A stretch of 64,000 bases of DNA from an uncultured Oleiphilaceae bacterium (GCA_913060665.1 CAJXUY010000008.1:119301-183300), one strand, 5' to 3'; numbered from the stretch's first letter, positions 52,280-62,237 are shown. Notes: generated by a model not told the origin, from the letters alone. Program-made: numbers and translations.

Positions 52280-54748
52280 ATGTTTAGTACCGTCAAAAAA
52301 GTCATTAAATATACGCTGCTATTTTATATCTCTTTATATGCGCTGGTGTGGGCACTTTCACCTACGGTTATTCGTTATTTCTTATCTGACTATTTGGAGT
52401 CGCAGCAGCTGGCGTTATCGAGTGAATCTTCTATTCGTTATAATCCTTTTTCGTCCCATTTAGAAATACAGGACTTATCCGTATCAAAGCGTGACCGTAT
52501 TGAGCACCCTGTATTTTCGTTAAAGTCACTTGAATTTGAATTGCGCTTTCATCAGCTACTGTTTGATCAGGTTTATGTCTCTGAATTTATCATTGATGGT
52601 TTGTATTTAAATATAAAAAAACTCGGTGAGAACCTCGAAATAGCCGGAGTGATGCTTCCTTTATCAGAGGATGCCGCCGTTGCAATTGAGCAGGCCGAGA
52701 GTCCTGAAGACGTTGTAGGTAATAGCGAAAAAGAAGTACCCGCTGATGTAAGTGAAAACGATGACGGAGATTTTCCATATAAATTAGATATTCCTGAACT
52801 AACCCTTAAAAACTCTGTTATTGAGTTTGTTGTAGATGAATCCCCACATCGGGTGAAACTTAAATCGTTTGTGATTACTGATTTTGGTGCCACATTGGCC
52901 GCGCAGAGTTTATTGCTCGCGGTTGATAGCGAAGTTAATCAGTCTTCACTTGCTCTTGATGTGACTGCAGACTTGAAAAATGGTGACGGTAAGATACGTG
53001 TTGATCTTGATCTCACGAAAATTAAACTGGCCAGGTTTAAACATTTTTTACCTGAATCCATTACAACGTTTGAAGGGCTGGTAAGTTATAGCGGGCAGCA
53101 TACGATTGAGCTAGGCGCTGATAATATCGTGATTGAATGGCCTAAGCTGTCACTACTTGCCGAGAATGTATTAGTGACTCAGGATGATATAACCGTTGAG
53201 CTTGCTAAAAAACGTTTCGATAGTCGTACGATGAAGCTTACGTTGAATACCGAAGATGCCGATGAACCAGCAATTATTGAAGGTACTGCACAGTTAGTTC
53301 TGGATGAATTTAAGGCGCTATATGGCTCAGAGGAGCAGCTTTTATCATCTTTTAATCAGTTGCTATTGAAAGATATTGTGCTTTCTCAAGAAGAGGGTAA
53401 TCATCAGGTTTTGATTGATAGCATTGATCTATCGGGTGCGTTATTTTCGGATAACTTGAACGATGATACCCCCGCATTAGCTCAGTTTTCCTTGTTAGGA
53501 ATAAATGAGGTGGCATTAACAGAGCAGGGTATATCGATTTCAGATATAAACCTGTCGGGGTTGGCGGTTGACGCACAATTAAGCAAAGACAAGGTGCTTC
53601 TAAATTTAGTTGATACAGGCGCGCCTGCTGATGTAGCGTCAGCGACGGCTGAAACATCACAACCTGATGAACAAGCAACAGAGCCTTCATTGCCACAACC
53701 GGAAGAACCTGCGGATCAATTCTCAATTGCACTGGGTGAGTTTACCTTTGGCGATGATGCTCATATCCACTTCACCGACAATAGTGTTAACCCTGTCTAT
53801 GAGCGGCACTTTATTATTACATCGCTTAAGGCAGGTCCGTTTGATAGCCAATTACCTGATAATGAGAGCCTCTATAGCATCGCAGGCAAAAGTGAAAAAT
53901 ATGCTAACTTTGAGTTTTCGGGTAGTGCAAAACCATTTGCTTCAATACCTGTTTACCATCTAAAAGGCTTTTTTAAAGAGGTCAGTTTGCCTGGAGTTTC
54001 GGCTTATATTAAAGATGCACTTCAATATGAAATTCAAAGTGGGCAGTTAGATTTGGGGCTTGATGTGACCTTAGAAGGCACGACGATTGATGGTGAAGCG
54101 GATGTGCTGTTGAGAGGTATTGAGTTGACCGCTGCAGATGATCATGAAGCCGGTACGGTTAGTGATCATTCGTCAGTTCCCTTTAACGTTGCTCTGGGTA
54201 TGCTTAAAGATAGTGATGGTAATGTAGAGCTGTCCTTGCCGCTTTCCGGGGACACCAGTAGCCCCTCTTTTGGTCTTTCAGGCTTCATGACACTACTGAT
54301 TCAGCAGGCAACACTGTCTGCCGCTCAAGACTATTTGATTACCACATTTGTACCTTATGCCAGTGTGGTGAAGGTTGCGATTGTCGCCGGGGAGTTTGCG
54401 CTTAAAGTTCGTGTTAATGATCTGGTATACCCCGCGGGAGAGGTCACGTTGCAACCTGAACATGAGGTATTTCTGAAAGAGTTTGCTGCGTTAATGAACG
54501 ATAAAGAAGACGTTAATCTTAGGTTGTGTGCGGTGGCAATAGCAGCAGATATTGGTAAGCCCGCAGGCACTAAAATTGTTGAAAAATCAGATATTGAGAA
54601 ACTCAAAAATATTTCAAACCAACGGGTACATAACTTTAAAGACTATATGGTTGAAAAAGAGAAAATAGGCTCATCAAGGCTGTTACTCTGCACACCTCAG
54701 GTGAATTCAGATGAGGATGCTAAGCCGAGCCTGACGTTCTCGACATAG
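52280..54748 (+). CDS. DUF748 (AsmA-like) inner-membrane protein
   Basis: 822 aa. One N-terminal TM (YTLLFYISLYALVWALS), then a large periplasmic, beta-rich region with repeated strand patterns (IRYNPFSSHLEIQDLSVSK, then VFSLKSLEFELRFHQLLF, the DUF748 signature), and acidic linkers around 135-160 and 445-480. AsmA-like/TamB-like proteins are thought to carry phospholipid across the periplasm or support envelope assembly; DUF748 is poorly characterised. GAGAAGGGAA precedes the ATG. Divergent from imuA, convergent with the kinase. Confidence 0.85.
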   Translation: MFSTVKKVIKYTLLFYISLYALVWALSPTVIRYFLSDYLESQQLALSSESSIRYNPFSSHLEIQDLSVSKRDRIEHPVFSLKSLEFELRFHQLLFDQVYVSEFIIDGLYLNIKKLGENLEIAGVMLPLSEDAAVAIEQAESPEDVVGNSEKEVPADVSENDDGDFPYKLDIPELTLKNSVIEFVVDESPHRVKLKSFVITDFGATLAAQSLLLAVDSEVNQSSLALDVTADLKNGDGKIRVDLDLTKIKLARFKHFLPESITTFEGLVSYSGQHTIELGADNIVIEWPKLSLLAENVLVTQDDITVELAKKRFDSRTMKLTLNTEDADEPAIIEGTAQLVLDEFKALYGSEEQLLSSFNQLLLKDIVLSQEEGNHQVLIDSIDLSGALFSDNLNDDTPALAQFSLLGINEVALTEQGISISDINLSGLAVDAQLSKDKVLLNLVDTGAPADVASATAETSQPDEQATEPSLPQPEEPADQFSIALGEFTFGDDAHIHFTDNSVNPVYERHFIITSLKAGPFDSQLPDNESLYSIAGKSEKYANFEFSGSAKPFASIPVYHLKGFFKEVSLPGVSAYIKDALQYEIQSGQLDLGLDVTLEGTTIDGEADVLLRGIELTAADDHEAGTVSDHSSVPFNVALGMLKDSDGNVELSLPLSGDTSSPSFGLSGFMTLLIQQATLSAAQDYLITTFVPYASVVKVAIVAGEFALKVRVNDLVYPAGEVTLQPEHEVFLKEFAALMNDKEDVNLRLCAVAIAADIGKPAGTKIVEKSDIEKLKNISNQRVHNFKDYMVEKEKIGSSRLLLCTPQVNSDEDAKPSLTFST

Positions 54749-54832
54749 TCTTACTACTCTACGGCTATGATGCAACGAGAATGACGCAGATGTGTAGCGT
54801 CACCAGCAGAGTTTAGTGGACATGAACGTCGG

Positions 54833-57800
54833 CTACTTCTTAGTCTGGCTTTTAATGAGTTTGGTCATCATGGCTCTAAGCGCGGCAGGTTTTACGGGTT
54901 TATGAAGTATTTGGTAGCCTCTTTGATGAACCTCGTCTACCAATGCATCGCCTGTTTGCGCGGTGACCAATACCCCTGGAATACTAGTGCCTGGTGGTAT
55001 TGGTTCAAAAAATGATTGTAGTTGATCCATTGTATCCAGACCATTTTCATCATTGTCTAATTGATAATCAGCCAAAATAATCTCGGGGCGTTGGTCAGGG
55101 CATTTTGTTTGAGCATCTGCGAGGCTGCTGGCAGCGATAACCTGACATTTCCAGCCTCTCAATAAAGTGGCCATACCCTTTAAAATGGTTGGATCGTTAT
55201 CAATACAAAGCACATTTAAATCTTCTAACCCGCCGACTTTTCGTGTTGATATGGAGGCTTGTTCATTAGCGGCTGGTGCGGGCTTACTTTTACCAATGGG
55301 CACCGTAATTGAAAAAACACTTCCTTTACCCAATGCTGAGGTAACTTTAATCGGGTGATCTAGAATATGGCTTACCCGGTCTACAATAGCGAGCCCTAAC
55401 CCTAACCCTTTTTTCTCGTGGCCATGATGAGGAAGGCGCTTGAATTCTTCGAAAATCAACGTGGTATCACTTTCAGATATACCTGGGCCGGTATCCCACA
55501 CTTCAATACGAAGAAACCCTTTTAATCGACGACAACCCATGAGAATTTTTCCGCTAGTCGTATAACGAATGGCATTGGACAAGAAGTTTTGAATTACACG
55601 GCGAAGTAACTGAGAGTCAGAGTGGACCGTTTGATAGCACGGTACCGTTTTGAGTGTTAGATTTTGGTTTTCTGCAATGACGGTAAACTCAGCGCTTAAT
55701 TGTTTAAGAACATCTTGAATACAGAAGTCGATTACATGGGTTTCGAGTACACCCGCATCTAGCTTTGATATATCGAGTAAGGTACTGAGAATTTCTTCTG
55801 CTGCGGTTAGCGAGTGATCAATATTTTCAATCAGCCCTCTATCTTTATCCTGCTCCTGCTCCTGCTCCTGCTCCTGATGTTGTTGGTGCAGAGCAGAGGT
55901 AAATAGTCTGGCTGCGTTCAGAGGTTGAAGTAAATCGTGACTGGCTGAGGCGAGAAAGCGTGTTTTACTCTGATTAGCTTGCTCAGCAACTGACTTGGCT
56001 TGTAGTAACTGATCATTAAGCACCGATAGCTCTTGTGTTCTGTCTTCAACTCGTTTTTCGAGGTAGGTGTTGGTTTCTTTTAATGCCTGAGTTGTTTTTC
56101 TGAGGTCTGTAATGTCGGCAAAGGTCGTTACAAAACCGCCACCAGGGGTCGGGTTACCTTGAATGAGGAGTATTGACCCATCTGGACGATCACGCTCATA
56201 TTCATGAGGCGTTCCATCTTGCATGAGTTGCAGTCGCTCTTCAATCATGGCTTCTATTTTTTCAAGTGATAGGTTGGCTGCAATAAGGTTTAATCTCACT
56301 AAGTCGGCAATAGGCCGACCTACATGCACGAACCCTTTTGGGTAATCGAACAGACTTAGGTATCGTTGATTCCATGCAACGATGCGTTGTTGTTCATCGA
56401 TGACGCTGACCCCCATCGATATATTCTCAATAGCCGACTGCAAGAGGTCTCGGTTAAACTGCATCACTTGAGAGGCTTCATCAACAATGCTGACGACATC
56501 TTCAAGGTGCATGTCCCGGCCTTTAATGGTTGAGTCTAATACCACCTTAGCGGTTGATGAGCCAATCGCACTGGCTAGTTGCTTTTCGATAAATTTAAGT
56601 AGGTTAGGGCTCGCATGGCGACCGGGCGATAGCTTTTCTCCATATCGTGTTTCGTAGATCATAAATACGGCATCGGCTTTTTCGGGCCCCATAAAGCGTT
56701 CAGATAATGCTTTAAGGTCATCTATAGTGGCGTTGCTTTTTCGCTGCTCAAGCTGTGAAGCCTGCTGAGATATATCGACTTCGTGAAAGAAAGCGGCTGC
56801 TTGTATTTTTTCTCGTACTCGCGCTCGGGTTAGCAGTGACACCGCAATATAGAGGAAGAGATTGGTGCCCAAACTCCATACGATACCGTGGGTAATCAGC
56901 TGCATCTCGCTACCGAATAATGATGTAGGGGTTAACCAACTATTGTTAAATAACCCCTTTTCGATGAAATCTGATGATATCCAATCATTACTAGCGAGGG
57001 TGGGTAGTAACAGTGTATAAACCCAGATTAGGAAGCCGCTTGTTAGTCCACTGACAGCCCCGTGAAAATTACCTCGTCGCCACATTACGCCGCCAATTAA
57101 TGCGGGGGCAAACTGCGCCACTGCCACAAATGATAATAAGCCGAATGAGGTAAGACTGAAGTCTTGTGCTGTAAGCCGATAAAAGCCATAGGCCAGCAGT
57201 AACAATAAAATAATGGTGACACGGCGAATGTTCAGAAACAATCGGCTCAAATTGCGTTGTTGATTGAGCTTGATCTGAAATAGTTTAAAAATAATGGGAA
57301 TAACAATTTCATTGCAGACCATGGTGCTAAGAGTTACTGATGAGACAATTACCATTGCCGTTGCAGCTGACCCACCGCCTAAAAAGGCTAAAATCGTCAA
57401 CCATTTCTGATCAGCAATAATCGGCAGGTTAAGCACTAAGGTATCGGCATTTACCGAGCCCTCATCAAACATCAACCAACCAGCGCCGGCTATCGGTAAA
57501 ACAAAAGCGCTAGCGATGATGAGGTACAGTGGCATCATGATGCGAGCGACTTGGAAGTCGTAACGGTGATAGTTTTCTACCACGGTGACATGAAATTGCC
57601 GTGGTAAGCAGATAATAGCGCACATTGATATGAGGGTTTGCGCGATAAACTCGCTACTACTAAAGCCACCAAGACTGAATTTTTCGAGCCCTGATGATTG
57701 GTTGATGCGGGTAAATATGTCGTCAATACCATTAAACATACTGTAGCAGACAAACAGCCCCACAAATACGAATGCCACCAGTTTGATAACAGACTCAAAC

Positions 57801-58393
57801 GCCACGGCTTGCATCATCCCTTGGTGATGCTCTGTGGCATCGAGATGCCGAGTGCCAAATACGATGGTAAAGAGCGCCATTAATAGCGCAATCCACCAAG
57901 CGGTGTCTTTAAACAGGGATATGCTGCTGGTGTCTTGTGTTACATCCCCTGTGGTTAAAATACTAAACCCCATCGAAACGGCCTTTAGCTGCAGTGCTAT
58001 ATACGGGATGATGCCAATCACCGCAATGGTGGTGACTAATACGGCAATGACTTGAGATTTACCATATCGAGCCGCAATAAAATCAGCAATAGACGTGGTG
58101 CTTTGTTTTTTGCTGATACGAATAATACGATCGATAATCGAGCCAAAAAAGAAGAAGGTTAACAGTGGCCCGAGGTAAATAGGTAAGAATCCTAAGCCTT
58201 CAGTCGACGCCCGCCCAACGGCGCCATAGAATGTCCAAGATGTAAAATACACGGCCATCGAGAGGCTGTATATTTGCGGCCGAATAAACCGGTTATTATA
58301 AAGAAATGAATGACGGTCTCCATAATAGGCGATACCGAAAAGCGCGCTAATATAGATAAAAGAACAGGCGATTAATATCCAGCCCTGAACCAT
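54833..58393 (-). CDS. CrbS-like SLC5 transporter-histidine kinase with receiver domain
   Basis: 1186 aa. Residues 1-520 form an SSS/SLC5-type membrane domain of about 13 TM (YFTSWTFYGAVGRASTEG, FIAARYGKSQ, FLGGGSAATAMVIV). Then a STAC-like linker, PAS (IVAWNQRYLSLFDYP), HisKA with SASHDLLQPLNAARLF, HATPase with QNFLSNAIRYT, WDTGPGIS and GLGLGLAIVD, and a C-terminal receiver with D in ILADYQLD. CrbS (Vibrio) and MxtR (Pseudomonas) have this architecture and drive acs through CrbR/ErbR. A CTCCTG hexamer repeat encodes an EQEQEQEQ stretch inside HisKA. Divergent from the DUF4212-SSS symporter. Confidence 0.95.
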   Translation of the reverse strand: MVQGWILIACSFIYISALFGIAYYGDRHSFLYNNRFIRPQIYSLSMAVYFTSWTFYGAVGRASTEGLGFLPIYLGPLLTFFFFGSIIDRIIRISKKQSTTSIADFIAARYGKSQVIAVLVTTIAVIGIIPYIALQLKAVSMGFSILTTGDVTQDTSSISLFKDTAWWIALLMALFTIVFGTRHLDATEHHQGMMQAVAFESVIKLVAFVFVGLFVCYSMFNGIDDIFTRINQSSGLEKFSLGGFSSSEFIAQTLISMCAIICLPRQFHVTVVENYHRYDFQVARIMMPLYLIIASAFVLPIAGAGWLMFDEGSVNADTLVLNLPIIADQKWLTILAFLGGGSAATAMVIVSSVTLSTMVCNEIVIPIIFKLFQIKLNQQRNLSRLFLNIRRVTIILLLLLAYGFYRLTAQDFSLTSFGLLSFVAVAQFAPALIGGVMWRRGNFHGAVSGLTSGFLIWVYTLLLPTLASNDWISSDFIEKGLFNNSWLTPTSLFGSEMQLITHGIVWSLGTNLFLYIAVSLLTRARVREKIQAAAFFHEVDISQQASQLEQRKSNATIDDLKALSERFMGPEKADAVFMIYETRYGEKLSPGRHASPNLLKFIEKQLASAIGSSTAKVVLDSTIKGRDMHLEDVVSIVDEASQVMQFNRDLLQSAIENISMGVSVIDEQQRIVAWNQRYLSLFDYPKGFVHVGRPIADLVRLNLIAANLSLEKIEAMIEERLQLMQDGTPHEYERDRPDGSILLIQGNPTPGGGFVTTFADITDLRKTTQALKETNTYLEKRVEDRTQELSVLNDQLLQAKSVAEQANQSKTRFLASASHDLLQPLNAARLFTSALHQQHQEQEQEQEQDKDRGLIENIDHSLTAAEEILSTLLDISKLDAGVLETHVIDFCIQDVLKQLSAEFTVIAENQNLTLKTVPCYQTVHSDSQLLRRVIQNFLSNAIRYTTSGKILMGCRRLKGFLRIEVWDTGPGISESDTTLIFEEFKRLPHHGHEKKGLGLGLAIVDRVSHILDHPIKVTSALGKGSVFSITVPIGKSKPAPAANEQASISTRKVGGLEDLNVLCIDNDPTILKGMATLLRGWKCQVIAASSLADAQTKCPDQRPEIILADYQLDNDENGLDTMDQLQSFFEPIPPGTSIPGVLVTAQTGDALVDEVHQRGYQILHKPVKPAALRAMMTKLIKSQTKK
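55848..55876. repeat. Hexanucleotide tandem repeat in the kinase HisKA domain
   Basis: TCCTGC repeated nearly five times; on the minus strand GCAGGA units encode alternating Glu-Gln (QEQEQEQEQ) between the two HisKA helices. The unit is a multiple of three, so copy changes would alter length without shifting frame. Confidence 0.85.
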
Positions 58394-58657
58394 CTTTCGC
58401 CTCTTTATGAAAAATATAAACGTATAACACTACGATAATTAAGTGTAGATCGCTAAGTAACCTTTGTCATAAAGCATAACCCTCACCATAGAATATTCAA
58501 TAGATGTCACTTCTAAATTACAGGTAAACACATAACTATTTGAATTTAAGGATAAATAAATCGATAGACTAAAGTCTTATTTCAACTCCATCAATTGAAG
58601 CCTATCTTTGATATACCGCTACAAAAATAATAAGTGGAATACTCGTGGAGGAGTCGT

Positions 58658-58921
58658 ATGTCAGATAATAAACAAAATGCGCAAGCATACTGGAAAGAGA
58701 ACGTAAAACTTTTACTAACGTTGTTAGTGATTTGGTTTGCCGTTTCATATGGATGCGGAATTCTATTCGTAGATGCGCTGGATACAATCAAAATTGGTGG
58801 ATTCCCACTCGGTTTTTGGTTTGCTCAGCAGGGATCTATCTATACCTTCGTTGTTTTAATTTTTGTATATACGGCTCGAATGAATACTCTCGACCGTAAA
58901 TATGATTTTCATGAAGAATAG
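58658..58921 (+). CDS. DUF4212 symporter small subunit
   Basis: 87 aa from the ATG at 58658, with GGAGGAG just upstream. Two TM segments: LLLTLLVIWFAVSYGCGILF and SIYTFVVLIFVYTARM. The N-terminal NAQAYWKENVKLLL and the FPLGFWFAQQGS motif identify the small subunit found with the VC_2705-type sodium:solute symporters. It lies 14 nt before the large subunit. Confidence 0.93.
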   Translation: MSDNKQNAQAYWKENVKLLLTLLVIWFAVSYGCGILFVDALDTIKIGGFPLGFWFAQQGSIYTFVVLIFVYTARMNTLDRKYDFHEE

Positions 58922-58935
58922 GAGGTAGACAGATA

Positions 58936-60711
58936 ATGGATACCCAAACACTCATATATCTATTTGTAGGTGCTACTTTTGCACTTTATATTGGCATCGC
59001 AATCTGGTCTCGTGCAGGCTCTACCAGTGAATATTATGTAGCCGGTGGTGGTGTTCACCCCATTGCTAACGGTATGGCTACAGGCGCAGACTGGATGTCC
59101 GCTGCGTCATTTATCTCTATGGCGGGTATCATCTCCTTTGTCGGACGTGATGGCGCAGTTTACTTAATGGGTTGGACGGGTGGTTATGTACTGCTCGCCA
59201 TGTGTCTTGCGCCTTATTTAAGAAAGTTTGGTAAGTTTACCGTTCCAGAATTTATTGGTGAGCGTTACTACTCTCAAGCGGCCCGAGTGGTTGCTATTAT
59301 CTGTGTTATCTTTATCTCGTTTACCTACGTCGCAGGTCAAATGCGCGGTGTGGGCATTGTGTTCTCTCGTTACCTTGAAGTAGACATCAATTCAGGTGTA
59401 CTGATCGGTATGGCTATTGTGTTTTTCTACGCAGTACTCGGAGGTATGAAAGGAATTACCTATACGCAAGTTGCACAATACTGTGTGATGATCTTTGCTT
59501 ATATGATTCCTGCTATTTATATCTCTATGTTGATTACGGGTAACCCCATTCCTCAGCTTGGATTTGGTGGGACTCTCAGCGGCAGTGATACTTTCTTGCT
59601 TGATAAGCTAAATGGACTGTCTCAGGAACTTGGCTTCTCGCAATATACGGCCGGTAGTAAATCCACCGTTGATATGTTCTTCATCACCATGGCATTAATG
59701 GTGGGTACCGCCGGTTTACCACACGTTATCGTACGCTTTTTCACGGTACCTAAAGTGAGTGATGCGCGTAAGTCAGCAGGTTATGCTCTATTGTTCATCG
59801 CGATCCTTTATACTACTGCACCAGCCGTTGCATCATTTGCACGTGTTAACCTACTAGAAACCGTTAGTGAAGCTGAGTACCAAGGCCTACCTGATTGGTT
59901 CGAAAGCTGGGAGAACGCGGGTCTACTGGCATGGAAAGATAAAAACGCCGACGGCAAGATCCAATATGTTGCAGGTAAGCCATTTGCAGGTAAACCATCA
60001 TTTGATGGTGATGCTCGGGGCGCTAGCAACGAACGTATAGTCACCAACGAGTCAACCGATAATGCGAATGAACTGTATGTTGATCGCGATATTATGGTAC
60101 TGGCTAACCCTGAAATTGCTCAATTACCAGGCTGGGTGATTGCGTTAATGGCCGCTGGTGGTTTGGCGGCAGCGCTATCGACCGCCGCAGGTTTACTATT
60201 GGTTATTTCAACATCGATCTCGCATGACTTGTTGAAGAGTAACTTAATGCCAAACATAGATGAGAAAAAGGAACTTCTGGCCGCACGATTTGCCGCCGCA
60301 GCCGCGATTTGTGTCGCCGGTTACTTTGGTATTAACCCGCCAGGTTTTGTGGCTCAGGTGGTCGCCTTTGCGTTCGGGCTTGCCGCATCTTCATTCTTCC
60401 CCGCAATACTCATGGGTATCTTCTACAAGAAGATGAATAAAGAAGGCGCAATAGCCGGTATGGTGTCAGGCTTGGTATTTACCTTTGCTTATATCATCTA
60501 TTTTAAGTTCGTAAATCCAGCCGCCAATAGCCCTGAAAACTGGTTCTTCGGTATTTCACCAGAAGGCATCGGTACATTGGGCATGTTGTTGAACTTTGTA
60601 GTGGCGTTCGCAGTAGCCAAGGTTACTCCACCACCACCAGAGCGTATTCAACATCTGGTCGAAGATATACGTGTTCCTCGCGGTGCCGGCGCACCAGTAG
60701 CGGATCACTAA
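58936..60711 (+). CDS. Sodium:solute symporter (VC_2705/ActP-like), large subunit
   Basis: 591 aa with about 13 TM. SSS motifs: EYYVAGGGVHPIANGMATGADWMSAASFISMAG, GGMKGITYTQVAQY, TAGLPHVIVRFFTV, and LAAALSTAAGLLLVISTSISHDL. A soluble loop at about 330-375 contains DKNADGKIQ, which looks like an EF-hand-type calcium loop without the final Glu. Related symporters move acetate and other short carboxylates. The neighbouring CrbS-like kinase points to acetate, but uptake is not proven by sequence. GGAGG lies before the ATG; a strong terminator follows. Confidence 0.93.
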   Translation: MDTQTLIYLFVGATFALYIGIAIWSRAGSTSEYYVAGGGVHPIANGMATGADWMSAASFISMAGIISFVGRDGAVYLMGWTGGYVLLAMCLAPYLRKFGKFTVPEFIGERYYSQAARVVAIICVIFISFTYVAGQMRGVGIVFSRYLEVDINSGVLIGMAIVFFYAVLGGMKGITYTQVAQYCVMIFAYMIPAIYISMLITGNPIPQLGFGGTLSGSDTFLLDKLNGLSQELGFSQYTAGSKSTVDMFFITMALMVGTAGLPHVIVRFFTVPKVSDARKSAGYALLFIAILYTTAPAVASFARVNLLETVSEAEYQGLPDWFESWENAGLLAWKDKNADGKIQYVAGKPFAGKPSFDGDARGASNERIVTNESTDNANELYVDRDIMVLANPEIAQLPGWVIALMAAGGLAAALSTAAGLLLVISTSISHDLLKSNLMPNIDEKKELLAARFAAAAAICVAGYFGINPPGFVAQVVAFAFGLAASSFFPAILMGIFYKKMNKEGAIAGMVSGLVFTFAYIIYFKFVNPAANSPENWFFGISPEGIGTLGMLLNFVVAFAVAKVTPPPPERIQHLVEDIRVPRGAGAPVADH

Positions 60712-60763
60712 GAGTAAGGCCTCTTGTTTAGTTAAATTAATAACTCGCAACAAGAAACCATTG

Positions 60764-60793
60764 GGCGCTTTAGGAAACTGAAGCGCCTTTTTT
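60764..60793 (+). terminator. Rho-independent terminator of the symporter operon
   Basis: GGCGCTTTAG-gaaa-CTGAAGCGCC, 10-bp stem with one T-G pair and a GAAA tetraloop, followed by TTTTTT. It ends the symporter transcript; intI is convergent just beyond it. Confidence 0.93.
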
Positions 60794-60842
60794 GTTTGAG
60801 GGGAGCTTATAAAGAGAGATTTAGATTGAAAACTAAATGAAT

Positions 60843-61826
60843 CTAGCGCTCTAATGGACTTATAACACCACTTGCACCTTGGCCTAGTACATGGGTATAA
60901 ATCTCAGTAGTTTCTACATTCGCATGCCCCAGTAGTTTTTGAATCGTTCTAATATCGTATCCCTGCTGTAATAAAGATGTCGCGAAGCTATGTCTAAAGG
61001 TATGGCAGTTTGCATGTTTATGAATACCTGCTTCGGTGATAGCCGCTTTAACTGCTCTCTGAACCGACCGATCCATTATATGATGTCGCCTGGTTTTATC
61101 TGATCGAGGGTCAACAGAATAATTGTTTGACGGGAATAAAAACTTCCACTCTAACGATGACGCTGATTTTGGGTATTTATAGGCTAGTCTATCTGGCATA
61201 TATACCTCACCAAACCCATCTTCAATATCTTGGTTATGGATTAACTGAACCAATGCAATTTGCTTTTTTAGCGCCGCATGAAGCACTGAAGGTAAAATTG
61301 TTGAGCGATCTTTACCCCCTTTACCATCGCGTACAATAAGCACGTTCATATTGAAATCAAGATCTTTAACTCTGAGCCTAATGCACTCGGATATGCGAAG
61401 GCCTGAGCCGAACATCAATTGTGCCATTAGTTTATAAGGTCTCCGTAACTCATCAATGACACGTATCGCTTCATTATGAGAAAAAACCACCGGTAATCTC
61501 TGTGGCTTCTTAGCATGAGAAAATTTCAAGTCTTTTAGTTCAATACCCAAAAACTCTCGATATAAAAATACCAGCGCATTTAATGCTGTCCTTTGCGTAT
61601 TTTTAGCCGCATTGAGTTGAACCCCCAAATGATCAAGGTACATTTCAATATGTGCTTCAGATAAAAGAGAAGGGTGCTGTTTATTATGGAAGCGTATGTA
61701 TCTTATTATCCAGCTGACGTAGGTTTTTTCAGTTTTATAAGCTAAGCCTTTTTTGCGAATATAGAACCGTAGTTTATCTACAAACCGCTCTGGTTTAGCG
61801 GGAAGAGGGGTGGGGATATCCTGCAT
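60843..61826 (-). CDS. intI: Integron integrase
   Basis: 327 aa tyrosine recombinase. Catalytic residues R144 (GSGLRISE), K172 (GKGGKDR), H275 and R278 ([10 protein letters not shown]), H301 ([10 protein letters not shown]) and Y310 (EIYTHVL). The stretch before the second arginine ([16 protein letters not shown]...[15 protein letters not shown]) is the extra helix region that distinguishes IntI from XerC/D and is needed to grip folded attC DNA. Strong AGGAGG 8 nt before the ATG at 61826. Orientation is away from the cassettes, as usual for integrons. Confidence 0.97.
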   Translation of the reverse strand: MQDIPTPLPAKPERFVDKLRFYIRKKGLAYKTEKTYVSWIIRYIRFHNKQHPSLLSEAHIEMYLDHLGVQLNAAKNTQRTALNALVFLYREFLGIELKDLKFSHAKKPQRLPVVFSHNEAIRVIDELRRPYKLMAQLMFGSGLRISECIRLRVKDLDFNMNVLIVRDGKGGKDRSTILPSVLHAALKKQIALVQLIHNQDIEDGFGEVYMPDRLAYKYPKSASSLEWKFLFPSNNYSVDPRSDKTRRHHIMDRSVQRAVKAAITEAGIHKHANCHTFRHSFATSLLQQGYDIRTIQKLLGHANVETTEIYTHVLGQGASGVISPLER

Positions 61827-61860
61827 TAATTAAACCTCCTTGTTAATTAAATTAGAATGC

Positions 61861-61884
61861 TACTGTACATAAATACATACAGTA
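61861..61884 (-). promoter_or_regulatory. LexA-like site upstream of intI
   Basis: TACTGT-N12-ACAGTA, arms perfect. With the standard 8-nt spacing the left half gives CTGT-N8-ACAT, one base from the LexA core, and the right half mirrors it. This looks like overlapping SOS half-sites 35-58 bp from the intI ATG. Known intI genes are often LexA-controlled. Confidence 0.6.
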
Positions 61885-61999
61885 TATCTACATTAAACCT
61901 CTTAGTATTAGTAAGTCTGAGATGAATACTTTGATTCAGCTTGTAGTCGTATTTGTGGCTGTTATTAGAGCCGTATCAAACAATAAAAGTCAGGATATA

Positions 62000-62012
62000 C
62001 GACAGTATGTCG
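62000..62012. repeat. Inverted repeat CGAC-agtat-GTCG
   Basis: A 4-bp-core palindrome in the attI region, related in sequence to the larger palindromes at 62090 and 62204. Could be an integrase or host-factor site. Confidence 0.35.
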
Positions 62013-62089
62013 CTTTTTGAATAAGTCTTTTATATAAGTATCTGTATTTATTGAGTCTATAATATTTATTAGTGGTGTCACTTTTTTGC

Positions 62090-62114
62090 AAATTGCGACA
62101 CAGTGTCGCAATTT
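62090..62114. promoter_or_regulatory. Perfect 25-bp palindrome in the attI region
   Basis: AAATTGCGACAC-a-GTGTCGCAATTT: twelve paired bases each side of a single central base. It lies 117 bp before the presumed attI crossover. Too short a loop for an RNA terminator; more likely a protein-binding site. Confidence 0.7.
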
Positions 62115-62203
62115 GAGGGAATGGTTAGCCATATTGCTAGGCTAATAAATTGATTTCTATTGAAATGATTTGTTTTTAAACGATATTATAAGCAAAAAGT
62201 AAT

Positions 62204-62222
62204 CTACGACATGAGGTCGTAG
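62204..62222. repeat. Inverted repeat next to the attI crossover
   Basis: CTACGAC-atgag-GTCGTAG, 7-bp arms, ending 9 bp before the presumed crossover GTT. It may be part of attI. Confidence 0.5.
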
Positions 62223-62230
62223 AATTAGCT

Positions 62231-62237
62231 GTTATAT
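62231..62237 (+). other. Presumed attI core (G^TTATAT)
   Basis: The only GTT suitably placed between intI and the first cassette ORF that matches how the following cassettes begin (after GTT). The match to the GTTRRRY core is imperfect. Assignment rests on position. Confidence 0.45.
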
